DNA of 64,000 nt from Bacteroidota bacterium. Lineage in GTDB: Bacteria; Bacteroidota; Bacteroidia; Chitinophagales; Chitinophagaceae. The DNA is taken from positions 248,001 through 312,000 of the forward strand of contig JAFDXL010000009.1 in the NCBI GenBank assembly GCA_018267955.1, read 5' to 3'. A program made the position numbers and the translations under genes. Position 1 is the first letter of the stretch, and every line of letters starts with the position of its first letter. The notes below the pieces were generated by a model that saw only the letters and a program-made list of their open reading frames with translations, had not been told where the DNA came from and searched no databases. This document shows positions 50,106 through 59,706 of the stretch, in pieces.

Positions 50106-51944
50106 CTATTGTTTAATGAATTTAAATGTTTGGATATTTGTTTCCCCTTCAACTTTAAGTATATAAAATCCTGGTGCTAACGAAGAAATATCAATATCAG
50201 AAATTGGTCCGTTATAGGAAGACACAGTACAGGCGAACACATTACCCAATACGCTTGTTACCCTGATCGATTTCAATTTGATATCAGCGGGTATTGACAA
50301 GTGAAGAACATCATGTGATGGATTGGGATATAATTCGAATTTTTTATCGGATAAGGCTTGCGTATTTTCAATGGAAGTAGTTTTATATCCCATATAAGAA
50401 TTGCATTCCATATAAACATTTCTTGTCGGGCTATCGATACTAACTGTAACAGCTACTTTTTTTGTTCCCAATGATGTCCACACTCCTACAGGAAGATTAT
50501 AGGCAGTCAGCGTATCAGCCTGCCAATATGTAGGCGTATCAATACATGCGGCATTGGCCTGGATATCTCCATTCGAAAATGTGCCCATAAGAAAATTATT
50601 CATTGGATTGCCGGTGGCATTCATGTAACTAACTAACATGTGTCCGGATGGCGTATCAAGGTCATTTCTCACAGCCATTGTCGGGACAAAGAATAAAGGA
50701 AAAGCATAAGTGCTGTCTATTAACGGCTTTAAATTATAATCGTAGTTAATATTCAAAAGGTCACTAAGTACAAAACCGAAGTTGTATTTTCTTTCCCATA
50801 AAGGAGCTAAGGATGGTATACCAGGAGTTGCATTTACCATAAAATCCCCATAGGCCGATCCTGTTGGCAAGATACCTGGCATCACAATATGACTGTTACT
50901 TGGATCACTCCAATACATATTGAAGCCTGTATTCCCGTTGGTAATCGGGATAATAAGGTTATAACTCAATACTGTTCCTGAGTATACATCGATCTTGGCT
51001 ATTGCCTCCGAATGTCCATAGCTGGAGCTAGATAGCAGAAACAGATTAGTACCATTTAAAAGAGAATTTATACCCCTTGCATATTGACGGTCTGACCAGG
51101 GAAAGCTAGGATCTGTTTCGCGATATGGCTTATTCCAAATTACAGTACCGCTGGGATCAATCATCATATTTAACACAGCTTGGTCTGCTCCGTAAAATCG
51201 TGTTGAAAAGTCTGATTGTGATCCTGTGAGGTGATATCTTATCGCACCTGAAACAATATATCTATCTATATTGTTGATACAATCAAACCAGCCACCGGTA
51301 AGAGATGGGTCTCTCGTGTAATATTTACTCCAATTAATGGTTTGCAAATCGTTGCTGATTTGCATCACAAAACCAAACTTGCCTTCAAACAATGAATTAG
51401 TTCCATCTGTTTTTACACCCATTCCGACTATCATAAACGTTCCCATGGCATTAGTAGGTGGTGTCCTGTTGGGTTCATAAACCACATCTAATCCATACAA
51501 ATTAGCTTTAAGAGTAGATAAATCGTAAGTAGCCTGGTTTATTATGTTGCCATTTACATTCAAACGGAGCAAGAACGCTACTTTTTTAGTATCATATAAT
51601 CCACCGGTGGTACCCGTAATTATCACACCGTCCGGAGTAGGCCGTATTTTACCACTGAAATCTTGTTTGCCATTAAAGTCATAAGTTTTATTCCAGATTA
51701 CAAAACCGTGTTTGTTTCTACAGGTTACGCTAATATCAAGTGTTCCTGTTTTAGAGTTATCTTCTGTACCAGCAGTGTAAAAATTGCCATTAGATTCACA
51801 AATTGAATAATTGAAGTTTTGAAGTGTTCCTGGATTATTTTCAGAGTGAGTAAATGGTATTTGCGCTTTTGCAGTATTCAATATAACTATACACAAGGTT
51901 AACAAAATTGGATACCTGAAGTAATTTTTCATATTTTTTTTCAT
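50106..51944 (-). CDS. Large secreted protein with T9SS type A sorting domain
   Basis: Protein of 612 residues with a signal peptide (residues 1-28, ending L-N-T-A-K-A-Q). The long middle region looks like a beta-propeller or delta-60-repeat-type domain (repeated blocks such as N-K-H-G-F-V-I-W-N-K-T-Y-D and G-T-V-I-W-N-K-P-Y). The C-terminal 75 residues (L-Y-P-N-P-S-H-D-V-L...F-I-K-Q) are a T9SS type A signal. It is likely displayed on or released from the surface; the function is unknown. Confidence 0.9.
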   Translation of the reverse strand: MKKNMKNYFRYPILLTLCIVILNTAKAQIPFTHSENNPGTLQNFNYSICESNGNFYTAGTEDNSKTGTLDISVTCRNKHGFVIWNKTYDFNGKQDFSGKIRPTPDGVIITGTTGGLYDTKKVAFLLRLNVNGNIINQATYDLSTLKANLYGLDVVYEPNRTPPTNAMGTFMIVGMGVKTDGTNSLFEGKFGFVMQISNDLQTINWSKYYTRDPSLTGGWFDCINNIDRYIVSGAIRYHLTGSQSDFSTRFYGADQAVLNMMIDPSGTVIWNKPYRETDPSFPWSDRQYARGINSLLNGTNLFLLSSSSYGHSEAIAKIDVYSGTVLSYNLIIPITNGNTGFNMYWSDPSNSHIVMPGILPTGSAYGDFMVNATPGIPSLAPLWERKYNFGFVLSDLLNINYDYNLKPLIDSTYAFPLFFVPTMAVRNDLDTPSGHMLVSYMNATGNPMNNFLMGTFSNGDIQANAACIDTPTYWQADTLTAYNLPVGVWTSLGTKKVAVTVSIDSPTRNVYMECNSYMGYKTTSIENTQALSDKKFELYPNPSHDVLHLSIPADIKLKSIRVTSVLGNVFACTVSSYNGPISDIDISSLAPGFYILKVEGETNIQTFKFIKQ

Positions 51945-52300
51945 GGTTAACTATTTAAGTAGAAATGATGTTTAGGTTTAAACAATAGCAAAGTATATAG
52001 CATGCGTTTAAGCACTGGCAAAAACTTTATGAACGACGATATTTCTTTACAAACGAAGAAAACTATCTTGATATTTGCATTCTGTAAATAACACAAACAA
52101 CATTTGCCGTTATTTTACTGGTTAAACGCCTGATTGGTATACGCTGCTTCAGTAATCGTATCACACATCATTATCGAATCATTTTGATGTCTTAAACCAG
52201 GATTTAAGCGTATGATTTAGGTTATTTTTAAGGAAATCTTTTGATTATTAATCATATCTTTATGCCTCTATTTACTAACCATACTTTTTACTAGTTACTA
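51945..52300. other. Intergenic region of 356 bp between divergent genes
   Basis: AT-rich, no open frame of note. TTAA or TTAG words at 52192, 52204, 52217 and 52228 (spacing 12, 13, 11) lie 70-110 bp upstream of the L,D-transpeptidase and weakly recall the arrays at 30.8-31.7 kb. Nothing else was recognised. Confidence 0.4.
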
Positions 52301-53062
52301 ATGAGGAAGCTGTTCTTGAGCGTGTTACTGATATTGGGGAGCTTGGCATCACAGGCACAGGACGAGGTGCAAACCTTTAGAAATTTCCAGTTGTCATTCA
52401 GCCGCGTATCGCAGGCATGGGTAAGATGTAATGATACCCTGCAGCGTGTATTTGCATCCAAAGGGGTTGCCTATCCTCCGTCTGAGATATACCTGCGCAC
52501 ATTCAAAGCGCAGAACGAGATGGAATTATGGGCAAGGGACAGCACATCTGACCAGTTCAAACTCATCAAACTATACCGTATCTGTGCCCTTTCGGGCATC
52601 CTGGGCCCTAAACGTACAGAAGGCGACCGCCAGGTACCGGAAGGCTATTATTTTATTGAAGATTTTAACCCCAAGAGCGATTATTTCCTTTCCCTGTTGC
52701 TGAATTATCCTAACTACTCGGATATGGTAATAGGCGATAAGAAAAAGCCCGGTGGCGATATTTATATACATGGTGGCTGCGTAACCGTTGGCTGTATGCC
52801 CATGACCGATCCTGTAATACAAGAGATATATACCCTTTGCCTGAATGCTAAATTTGCAGGGCAAAACTATATACCGGTACACATCTTCCCTACCCGTTTC
52901 AACCAGGCAGGCCTTAACTTCCTCGGTAAAGAGTATGGAACAGATACTACCAAACAACGTTTTTGGGTGAACCTGAAACAGGGTTACGATTATTTTGAGC
53001 ATTACAAGAGACTGGAGCCCGTGATATATAACCCGGAAGGAAAGTATATACATACCAACTAA
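52301..53062 (+). CDS. L,D-transpeptidase family protein (YafK-like)
   Basis: Protein of 253 residues with a signal peptide (residues 1-19, S-Q-A-Q). The YkuD-type catalytic region is I-Y-I-H-G-G-C-V-T-V-G-C-M-P-M, with His and the nucleophilic Cys in G-C-M. The domain layout (E-L-W-A-R-D...G-P-K-R-T-E-G-D-R-Q-V-P-E-G-Y-Y) matches the YafK/ErfK murein-transpeptidase subfamily. It acts on peptidoglycan in the periplasm. The next gene starts 22 bp later. Confidence 0.92.
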   Translation: MRKLFLSVLLILGSLASQAQDEVQTFRNFQLSFSRVSQAWVRCNDTLQRVFASKGVAYPPSEIYLRTFKAQNEMELWARDSTSDQFKLIKLYRICALSGILGPKRTEGDRQVPEGYYFIEDFNPKSDYFLSLLLNYPNYSDMVIGDKKKPGGDIYIHGGCVTVGCMPMTDPVIQEIYTLCLNAKFAGQNYIPVHIFPTRFNQAGLNFLGKEYGTDTTKQRFWVNLKQGYDYFEHYKRLEPVIYNPEGKYIHTN

Positions 53063-53084
53063 AAGCTATTCCTGCATTAACCTT

Positions 53085-54011
53085 ATGAACAACATATTCA
53101 GCAAAAGCAATACAAGGTGGAGTGCCTTTATTGCTTTTTTTGTCATAGTGATATTCACGCTTACATCCTGCGAAAAAGAGGTAAAGATCAATCTGCCGCC
53201 CAGCGAGCAGAAGGTGGTAGTAGATGGCGCCATAGAAACCGGACTACCGCCATATGTGATCCTTACCAGCACTATCAGTTATTTCTCTACCATCGATATC
53301 AATACCTTGCAAAACAGCTTCCTGCACGATGCAGTAATTACGGTTTCCGATGGCAACAGGACCATCAATCTGAAGGAATACAGTATAGACACCGGTGTTA
53401 ACGGAAATAAGTTTTACTTCTATAGCATCGATACCAGTGTGAAACCATATTTCATAGGCCAGGTCGAAAAAGAATATAAACTCCATATAGAATATGGAGG
53501 CAAGACTTATGAATCTTATACCAAAATACCCACCCCTACTTCGCTGGATTCCGTAACAAGCGTACAGCCCGATCCGCCGTTTAACAGGGATAAATATCCA
53601 ACTGCACGCCAGATACGCATCTTCTTTAAGGATCCGGATACAACAGGTAATTTCGTTCGGTATTTTACAAAAAAGAATAGTGAACCCTATTTCCCCGGGC
53701 TTAATTCGGTATACAACGATGATATTATAAACGGAATCGCCTTCCAGACGACGTTGGAATTAGGCTATCCCCGTTCTTCATCAGGAGGCAGGGATTCTCT
53801 CGGTGTAGGTTATCCCGGCGATACCGTAACCCTGAAATGGTGCGCTATCGACCGCCATGTGTATGATTTCTGGAGTACTTATGAGTTTTCGCTGACAACA
53901 GTAGGCAACCCGTTTTCTAGTCCTATACAGGTAAAATCTAATATCAGCAACGGAGCAGTAGGTGTATGGTCGGGCTACGGCTCTGTGTATAAAACGTTGA
54001 TAATCGAATAG
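53085..54011 (+). CDS. DUF4249 domain-containing lipoprotein
   Basis: Protein of 308 residues with lipobox L-T-S-C near residue 25, followed directly by the DUF4249 opening C-E-K-E-V-K-I-N-L-P-P...V-V-V-D-G-A-I-E-T-G-L-P-P-Y-V. DUF4249 proteins occur in Bacteroidota, often next to TonB-dependent receptors; none is adjacent here. The role is unknown. A short A/T-rich gap separates it from trxB. Confidence 0.9.
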   Translation: MNNIFSKSNTRWSAFIAFFVIVIFTLTSCEKEVKINLPPSEQKVVVDGAIETGLPPYVILTSTISYFSTIDINTLQNSFLHDAVITVSDGNRTINLKEYSIDTGVNGNKFYFYSIDTSVKPYFIGQVEKEYKLHIEYGGKTYESYTKIPTPTSLDSVTSVQPDPPFNRDKYPTARQIRIFFKDPDTTGNFVRYFTKKNSEPYFPGLNSVYNDDIINGIAFQTTLELGYPRSSSGGRDSLGVGYPGDTVTLKWCAIDRHVYDFWSTYEFSLTTVGNPFSSPIQVKSNISNGAVGVWSGYGSVYKTLIIE

Positions 54012-54080
54012 CTAAGTACGATAGCCGACATAAGGGCTCAGATTTTTTTTGCAAATTTGCAATTCTTCAATTACTGAATA

Positions 54081-55019
54081 ATGTCTGATATAGAAAAAGT
54101 TCACTGCCTGATAATAGGATCAGGACCTGCAGGTTACACTGCTGCTATATATGCCTCCCGTGCGGGATTGAACCCTGTATTGTACCAGGGCCTGCAACCG
54201 GGCGGACAGTTAACGATCACTACAGATGTAGAGAATTATCCCGGTTACCCCGAAGGTATCATGGGGCCGCAGATGATGATAGATTTTGAGAAACAGGCAC
54301 AACGCATGGGTGCAGATATACGCTGGGGATATGCTACGAAGGTAGATTTCTCACAACGTCCGTATAAAGTGGAGATCGATGAGGAGAAATGGATAGAAGC
54401 CGACGCGATCATCATTGCAACAGGTGCATCTGCAAAATGGCTGGGGCTGGAATCAGAACAACGCCTGAATGGCCATGGTGTTTCCGCTTGTGCCGTATGT
54501 GATGGCTTCTTCTTCAAAGGCCAGGATGTGGCCATAGTGGGTGCTGGTGATACCGCTTGCGAAGAAGCCCTCTACCTGTCTAAAATATGCGCTAATGTAC
54601 ACATGCTGATACGCAGGGAAGAAATGCGTGCCAGTAAAGTAATGCAGGAGCGCGTATTGAAAACACCAAACATAAAGGTGCACTGGAATACCGATACGCT
54701 GGAAGTATTGGGTGATAACAAAGTAGATGCTATAAAAGTACTGAACAATAAAACCAACGAAGAAACCACTATATCGGTAAAAGCATTCTTCGTAGCAATA
54801 GGCCACAAACCAAATTCAGACCTGTTTAAAGGGCTGCTGGATATGGACGATGCCGGTTACCTTATAACACAGCCTGGCTCTTCTAAAACCAATATAGAAG
54901 GCGTATTTGCCTGCGGCGATGTGCAGGATAAAATATACAGGCAGGCTGTAACCGCAGCGGGCAGCGGCTGTATGGCAGCCCTGGATGCAGAACGATACCT
55001 TGGAGCTTTAGAACATTAA
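54081..55019 (+). CDS. trxB: Thioredoxin-disulfide reductase
   Basis: Protein of 312 residues. FAD-binding G-S-G-P-A-G-Y-T-A-A near the start, redox pair C-A-V-C-D-G, NADPH-binding G-A-G-D-T-A-C-E-E-A, and the FAD C-terminal motif G-V-F-A-C-G-D-V. It keeps thioredoxin reduced with NADPH. It has its own terminator. Confidence 0.96.
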   Translation: MSDIEKVHCLIIGSGPAGYTAAIYASRAGLNPVLYQGLQPGGQLTITTDVENYPGYPEGIMGPQMMIDFEKQAQRMGADIRWGYATKVDFSQRPYKVEIDEEKWIEADAIIIATGASAKWLGLESEQRLNGHGVSACAVCDGFFFKGQDVAIVGAGDTACEEALYLSKICANVHMLIRREEMRASKVMQERVLKTPNIKVHWNTDTLEVLGDNKVDAIKVLNNKTNEETTISVKAFFVAIGHKPNSDLFKGLLDMDDAGYLITQPGSSKTNIEGVFACGDVQDKIYRQAVTAAGSGCMAALDAERYLGALEH

Positions 55020-55022
55020 AAT

Positions 55023-55052
55023 AAAAAGTCCCTCAATTGAGGGGCTTTTTAT
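55023..55052 (+). terminator. trxB terminator
   Basis: AAAAAGTCCCTC, loop AATT, GAGGGGCTTTTT. Confidence 0.9.
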
Positions 55053-55111
55053 TTCTGGATTAATATGTACTTATATGAAAATGCATTCAATATGCGCTTA
55101 ATTTTATTAGT

Positions 55112-55429
55112 ATGAAAGTATTTATTACTAAAGGGCATAAAAGAGATTTGAATAATGGTATAATTGGTAATTACTCTTATCATACCAAAGAATGTGCAGT
55201 AGTAGTTAATTATCGAGAAAGAATGATCGAAATTGAAACTGAAGACTTCAAAAAAACAATTTTTAATTCATCATTTAAAGAATGTAAAGTTTGTCTCAAT
55301 CCAGACTACGAGGTTTATTACTATCCAGATCAATGTTATCAAGACATGTTGAATGACGAGGCAAAGCAACATAAAGAATATAGCGAGCTTGTTGACCTAT
55401 ATGATTCAATAGTGAATAGCAAATCTTAA
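55112..55429 (+). CDS. Hypothetical protein
   Basis: Protein of 105 residues, no signal or membrane segment, not recognised. A C-x-x-C pair (E-C-K-V-C-L) sits after the middle. It is more AT-rich than its neighbours, which suggests transfer. It lies 11 bp ahead of the Crp/Fnr gene but with different base composition. Confidence 0.65.
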   Translation: MKVFITKGHKRDLNNGIIGNYSYHTKECAVVVNYRERMIEIETEDFKKTIFNSSFKECKVCLNPDYEVYYYPDQCYQDMLNDEAKQHKEYSELVDLYDSIVNSKS

Positions 55430-55440
55430 AAGGTTGTATT

Positions 55441-56013
55441 TTGACGGAACTGGAACAATACATACAGAACTATTTTGACGTCGGTGAGGATAAAGACCTT
55501 GCTGCAATCGCTTCTTGTTTTGTTCCTAATGAGGTGCGCAAAGGAGACTACCTGCTAAAAGAGGGCCGCATCTGTAATCAACTATCTTTCATCCACTCAG
55601 GGCTGATACGCATATACGCTATTAAGGGCGATAAAGAAGTGACACAATGGATATCTACACCCGGATATTTTGTTACTGATCTTGCCAGCTTTACGTTCGG
55701 CACACCTGCCAGGTGGAATATGCAGGCATTGACAGACTGCGAGCTTTATACCATAGATCGCGAAAGGTATAACAAGCTGGGAGAAGCTGTTCCTCAATGG
55801 CACCAATTGGAAAAGCTGTTCATTGCCAAGTGTTTCATTATATTGGAAGAAAGGGTCAACAGCCATCTATTTATGACTGCAGAAGAACGCTACCAGCAAT
55901 TGGTGGCGAAGCAACCGGAACTATTTAACCAGGTTCCCCTGCAATACCTTGCGTCTATGCTGGGCATGACACCTGAAACCCTTAGCAGGCTTCGGAAAAA
56001 AGCCATAAGCTGA
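55441..56013 (+). CDS. Crp/Fnr-family transcriptional regulator
   Basis: Protein of 190 residues with a cyclic-nucleotide-binding-like beta-barrel (residues 15-115; V-R-K-G-D-Y-L-L-K-E-G, H-S-G-L-I-R-I-Y) and a C-terminal helix-turn-helix (Y-L-A-S-M-L-G-M-T-P-E-T-L-S-R-L-R-K-K). It starts at TTG (55441); no ATG or GTG lies in frame before the upstream stop codon at 55417. No FNR-type Cys cluster is seen. It probably controls the DUF4260 gene that follows 68 bp downstream. Confidence 0.9.
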   Translation: MTELEQYIQNYFDVGEDKDLAAIASCFVPNEVRKGDYLLKEGRICNQLSFIHSGLIRIYAIKGDKEVTQWISTPGYFVTDLASFTFGTPARWNMQALTDCELYTIDRERYNKLGEAVPQWHQLEKLFIAKCFIILEERVNSHLFMTAEERYQQLVAKQPELFNQVPLQYLASMLGMTPETLSRLRKKAIS

Positions 56014-56081
56014 AATTCTTGATATTTATCAATTCTGTGCGCATGTTTCCTTAAGAGCTTTGTATCATAAAATTCAAAGCA

Positions 56082-56459
56082 ATGAAACAACTGATCAGCA
56101 TCGAAGAAATGGCCATGATGGCAATAGCAATCTACGGCATCACCCTTTTACCTATACACATCAGCTGGTGGCTCTACCCTATACTATTTCTAAGCCCGGA
56201 TATTAGTATGCTGGGATATGCGGTTAATGACACAATAGGCGCATTTACTTATAATTTATTTCACCATAAGGCTGTTGCTATCTCTGTTGTCGCAATTGGT
56301 ATCATCAGCGGCAATCCGTACTGGTTATTTGCGGGGCTTATGTTGTTTGCACATTCAGCTTTCGACAGGATGATGGGATATGGACTTAAATATGTAACAG
56401 GTTTTTCATACACGCACCTGGGCCTGATAGGTAATAAACAGAAGGCAGCGGCAAAATAA
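56082..56459 (+). CDS. DUF4260 family membrane protein
   Basis: Protein of 125 residues with about four membrane segments. The family pattern is recognisable: P-D-I-S-M-L-G-Y, Y-N-L-F-H-H-K-A and H-S-A-F-D-R-M-M-G-Y-G-L-K. The function is unknown. Crp/Fnr regulators are often found beside DUF4260 genes, as here. Confidence 0.88.
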   Translation: MKQLISIEEMAMMAIAIYGITLLPIHISWWLYPILFLSPDISMLGYAVNDTIGAFTYNLFHHKAVAISVVAIGIISGNPYWLFAGLMLFAHSAFDRMMGYGLKYVTGFSYTHLGLIGNKQKAAAK

Positions 56460-56461
56460 AT

Positions 56462-56469
56462 TACCTTTG
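56462..56469 (+). promoter_or_regulatory. Putative -7 element (TACCTTTG)
   Basis: Consensus TAnnTTTG directly after the DUF4260 stop and 22 nt ahead of the cvfB-like gene. Confidence 0.5.
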
Positions 56470-56490
56470 CAGCTTAGTTAAGCATAAGCA

Positions 56491-57327
56491 ATGATACAAA
56501 TAGGCCAATACAATACGCTGAAAGTAGTAAAGAAAGTAGACTTCGGCATGTACCTGGATGGTGGGGAAGCCGGTGAAATACTGTTGCCTAAACGTTTTGT
56601 TCCTAAAGAGCTAAAGGTAGATGATGAAGTAGAGGTGTTTTTGTATCACGACTCTGATAACCGCATTATTGCCACTACGCAAAAGCCCTATGCCGTAGCC
56701 GGGGAAATTGCTTTGCTAAGAGCTGTATCTACCAATAAGCAAGGTGCATTCCTTGATTTTGGATTGATGAAGGATGTATTTCTGCCTTTATCGCAACAGG
56801 CGGAACATATAGTAGAAGGTACACCTTACCTGGTGATGTTATATATTGATGAACGTACCGGCAGGCTGGCAGCAACGCAGAGAATTGAGCGCTACCTGGA
56901 TAATGAAGTACTGACAGTAAAAGAAAGGGACGAAGTAGACCTGCTGGTATATCAACGTACGGATATTGGTTATAAAGTAATCATCAATAATAAACACATT
57001 GGTGTACTGCATTACAACGAAGTATTTAAAGAACTGGAGATAGGCGATAAAGCGAAAGGGTTTATCAAGACAATAAGGGAAGACAATAAAATTGACGTAT
57101 CGCTGGGCGAGATCGGTTATAAAAAGGTAGGTGGAGAAACAGACAGGATACTGGAATTATTAAAGGAGCATAACGGTTACCTGCCGTATAATGATAAAAC
57201 AAACCCCGAAGAGATCTACGAGTTCTTCGGGGTGAGTAAGAAAGTCTTTAAAATGGCTACCGGTGCTCTATATAAACAACATAAAATAGAATTTACACAA
57301 ACCGGCATCAAATTGCTGGAGGAATAG
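56491..57327 (+). CDS. CvfB-family S1-like RNA-binding protein
   Basis: Protein of 278 residues with tandem S1-like domains: V-D-F-G-M-Y-L-D-G-G near the start, K-Q-G-A-F-L-D-F-G-L in the second, and I-R-E-D-N-K-I-D-V-S-L in the third. A C-terminal winged helix follows (I-Y-E-F-F-G-V-S-K-K-V-F-K-M-A-T-G-A-L). This is the YitL/CvfB layout. It binds RNA; family members affect virulence gene expression in Gram-positives. It is convergent with the DUF4412 gene. Confidence 0.92.
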   Translation: MIQIGQYNTLKVVKKVDFGMYLDGGEAGEILLPKRFVPKELKVDDEVEVFLYHDSDNRIIATTQKPYAVAGEIALLRAVSTNKQGAFLDFGLMKDVFLPLSQQAEHIVEGTPYLVMLYIDERTGRLAATQRIERYLDNEVLTVKERDEVDLLVYQRTDIGYKVIINNKHIGVLHYNEVFKELEIGDKAKGFIKTIREDNKIDVSLGEIGYKKVGGETDRILELLKEHNGYLPYNDKTNPEEIYEFFGVSKKVFKMATGALYKQHKIEFTQTGIKLLEE

Positions 57328-57330
57328 CTA

Positions 57331-58116
57331 TTAGTGCATCCCACCCATTTTATAATCGCTGATGTTCTTAGTAATGTCGGCTTTTGTATTTATAGACGTT
57401 ACTTCCATCTTGGTCTGTAGCTCGTTGTTCTTATAAAAGTTGCCTTCCATCAAAAAGCCACCGGCCTTTGTATTACCAAAATAGCTCAATGGCCCGCGTG
57501 AAAAGCTGCTGCTGATGTCAATATTCACGGCAGTTGTCACCCATGCTTCAGTGCGTGTATTGCGATCTTCATCTACGCAAACAAATTCAAAGCAACTGTA
57601 ACCCTGTATCGTTTTAGTCTTACCCGTTTTATTGCATTTTATAGATTTAGACGCTCCTGAAGGATCATTTCTCTTTGCCTGTGCTTCGGCACTCATGAAT
57701 GAATTGATATTAATAGCCATACCCGTTTTCTTATCTTCATTCAGTGTCACCATGCTATTATTCTTATTATCATAGATCATAAACATATCCTCGCTCTTTC
57801 GCCTGCCGGAGCCCTGTGGCTTCATGCCAAAATACTTTTCCTTCGGGCTCAGGTAATACTGAATATCGTTCTCGTCCTTTACCTCACCACCTTTGTATGT
57901 AGTAACATGCATGGTTAGATCTTGTGTAAAATGATAGGAAGGTTCCGTCTTGCCATTCATCATACCTTGCAGCCAGGCTTCGCCCCTGGCTTTGTTGCCT
58001 GCATTATCTTTTTCGTATTTGTGTTCTATGGCCTCGCGGGCATAGCTGCTGCCTGGTTGTGCATACAATAAATGGCTGCTAAATAGAATTGCTGTCGTAA
58101 GGAGTAAATTTTTCAT
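57331..58116 (-). CDS. DUF4412 domain-containing secreted protein
   Basis: Protein of 261 residues with a signal peptide (residues 1-19, L-L-Y-A-Q). The body has the LolA/DUF4412-like pattern F-M-I-Y-D-N-K-N-N-S-M-V-T-L-N-E...T-K-T-I-Q-G-Y-S-C-F-E-F-V...T-E-A-W-V-T. A role in periplasmic lipid or lipoprotein handling would follow from the LolA-like fold but is unproven. Confidence 0.85.
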   Translation of the reverse strand: MKNLLLTTAILFSSHLLYAQPGSSYAREAIEHKYEKDNAGNKARGEAWLQGMMNGKTEPSYHFTQDLTMHVTTYKGGEVKDENDIQYYLSPKEKYFGMKPQGSGRRKSEDMFMIYDNKNNSMVTLNEDKKTGMAININSFMSAEAQAKRNDPSGASKSIKCNKTGKTKTIQGYSCFEFVCVDEDRNTRTEAWVTTAVNIDISSSFSRGPLSYFGNTKAGGFLMEGNFYKNNELQTKMEVTSINTKADITKNISDYKMGGMH

Positions 58117-58267
58117 GTTTGGTGATTTAAGCTGGAATAAAATTACTGAAATAACATTTGAATATTATTAATTTAATTAGCGCATTTAACACAATCTTGC
58201 AGTACTATTTCTTATTTTCAACTCCGGAAAAATGCTACTATAGCCGGTTATACTACGGACAAAGACT

Positions 58268-59650
58268 ATGAATTGGAAACAGATAAAATGGCTGACACGA
58301 TATTATCTTCAATACTTCCCTTTTACTATCAATACCCTTGTATGCGCGGTAGTTGCCTATGTAAGCTATAAGATACTCTACCGGCCATTACAGAAAGATG
58401 AGGTGGCCCCTTTCCGCCCGTTTATACTATTAATGGGCAAGATCGTTTTCTGGTTTTTTATCGCTTTGGTTCTATTATCTGTACTAAGTACCATTGCCAG
58501 CTGGTTGCATTACCTGTGGCTGAAGCGCGACGAACGAAACAAACTGCAAATATCCTTTACTACAGAAACGCGCAATGGCAAGAAGAACAAACTTTATTTG
58601 CATGCTGTTATTGAAAAGATCAGGCGGCCTTTGCTAGGCTTTGTAAAAGCACGCCTCTACTACGATAACAATACACTTACGGAGACCTTCACCCTGCTAT
58701 CTAACAAGCTTAAAGAAAAAAGCATCTGGCGCGAGGCAATAACCGGTAAAAGCCGAATGGAACTGCCGGATATTAAAGAATATGAACTCAAAGGCAGCTT
58801 CCTGTTTTTTGAGGACATGCTGCAGATATGTAAGCTTACTGTATCACAACCATTAGGTGGACACTTTTACCAACCGCCTGTATTGGCAGAAGATGATGAC
58901 CGTGATGTGTATCCAAAGAAAACCGAAAGTATGGATGTGCGCATAGATCAATTGCGCAGGGTTGAGGGAGAATATTTGAACTATAAAGATTTTGAGTCGG
59001 GCGATGATGTGCGCAGGATCGTGTGGAAGGTATATGCCAAAAACAGGGACCTGGTAGTACGCGTGCCGGAGTTATACGAACCTTATGCATCGCATCTATA
59101 TTTTTATGCCTCTTTCAATGCTACTATTAAAGCTCAATGGGCTAGCGACGGGTATATGAAAGAGATGCTCAACTATTATAAGAATTATGTGTGGACGGTA
59201 TATGATACTTTATCAAAGAAAGAATGGGCGCTTAGATATATACCAGACCAAAGCTTTAATATACCGGAGCATTTAAGCGATAATGAAAAGGCATCGCGTA
59301 TTATAAGCAATAGCAGCTGGAATAACGATAAGACTTTAACGCAGTATTTTAACCCCAGGCACGGCACCGTATTATGCATTTCATCCCTTACTGATCTGGA
59401 AGAACTGCAAACCTTACTGGACCAATGTGATGCCAGCACGGTCATCTATTTTGTAAAGCTCTCCGGTGTATTCAGGCAGTTTGTGGCATGGACATGGCTG
59501 AAGCGGTTAATATTCCTACCACCCAAAGACAGGCTTAACAAGCTCCGGGCAAGATGGGTGTTCTCTCCACTAAGGCTGCAGGTATTAAAACGCGAAAAGG
59601 CAATAGAAGAAATGCTGCAAAAAACGGCAGCCATAAATGCAACTTTATAA
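58268..59650 (+). CDS. DUF58 domain-containing membrane protein
   Basis: Protein of 460 residues with two N-terminal membrane segments (about residues 18-35 and 55-80). The DUF58 signature L-R-R-V-E-G-E-Y-L-N-Y-K-D-F-E-S-G-D-D-V-R-R-I-V-W is near residues 225-250. DUF58 proteins usually accompany MoxR AAA ATPases and von Willebrand A proteins; none is adjacent here. The function is unknown. Confidence 0.9.
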   Translation: MNWKQIKWLTRYYLQYFPFTINTLVCAVVAYVSYKILYRPLQKDEVAPFRPFILLMGKIVFWFFIALVLLSVLSTIASWLHYLWLKRDERNKLQISFTTETRNGKKNKLYLHAVIEKIRRPLLGFVKARLYYDNNTLTETFTLLSNKLKEKSIWREAITGKSRMELPDIKEYELKGSFLFFEDMLQICKLTVSQPLGGHFYQPPVLAEDDDRDVYPKKTESMDVRIDQLRRVEGEYLNYKDFESGDDVRRIVWKVYAKNRDLVVRVPELYEPYASHLYFYASFNATIKAQWASDGYMKEMLNYYKNYVWTVYDTLSKKEWALRYIPDQSFNIPEHLSDNEKASRIISNSSWNNDKTLTQYFNPRHGTVLCISSLTDLEELQTLLDQCDASTVIYFVKLSGVFRQFVAWTWLKRLIFLPPKDRLNKLRARWVFSPLRLQVLKREKAIEEMLQKTAAINATL

Positions 59651-59706
59651 ATATTAATACAGCCTTAAAACAGGTTCTGTAATTTTAATTTCTAAATCAT
59701 CATATT

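Noticed and set aside
52571..53053. 160-residue minus-strand frame
   Set aside because: It is antisense to the L,D-transpeptidase.
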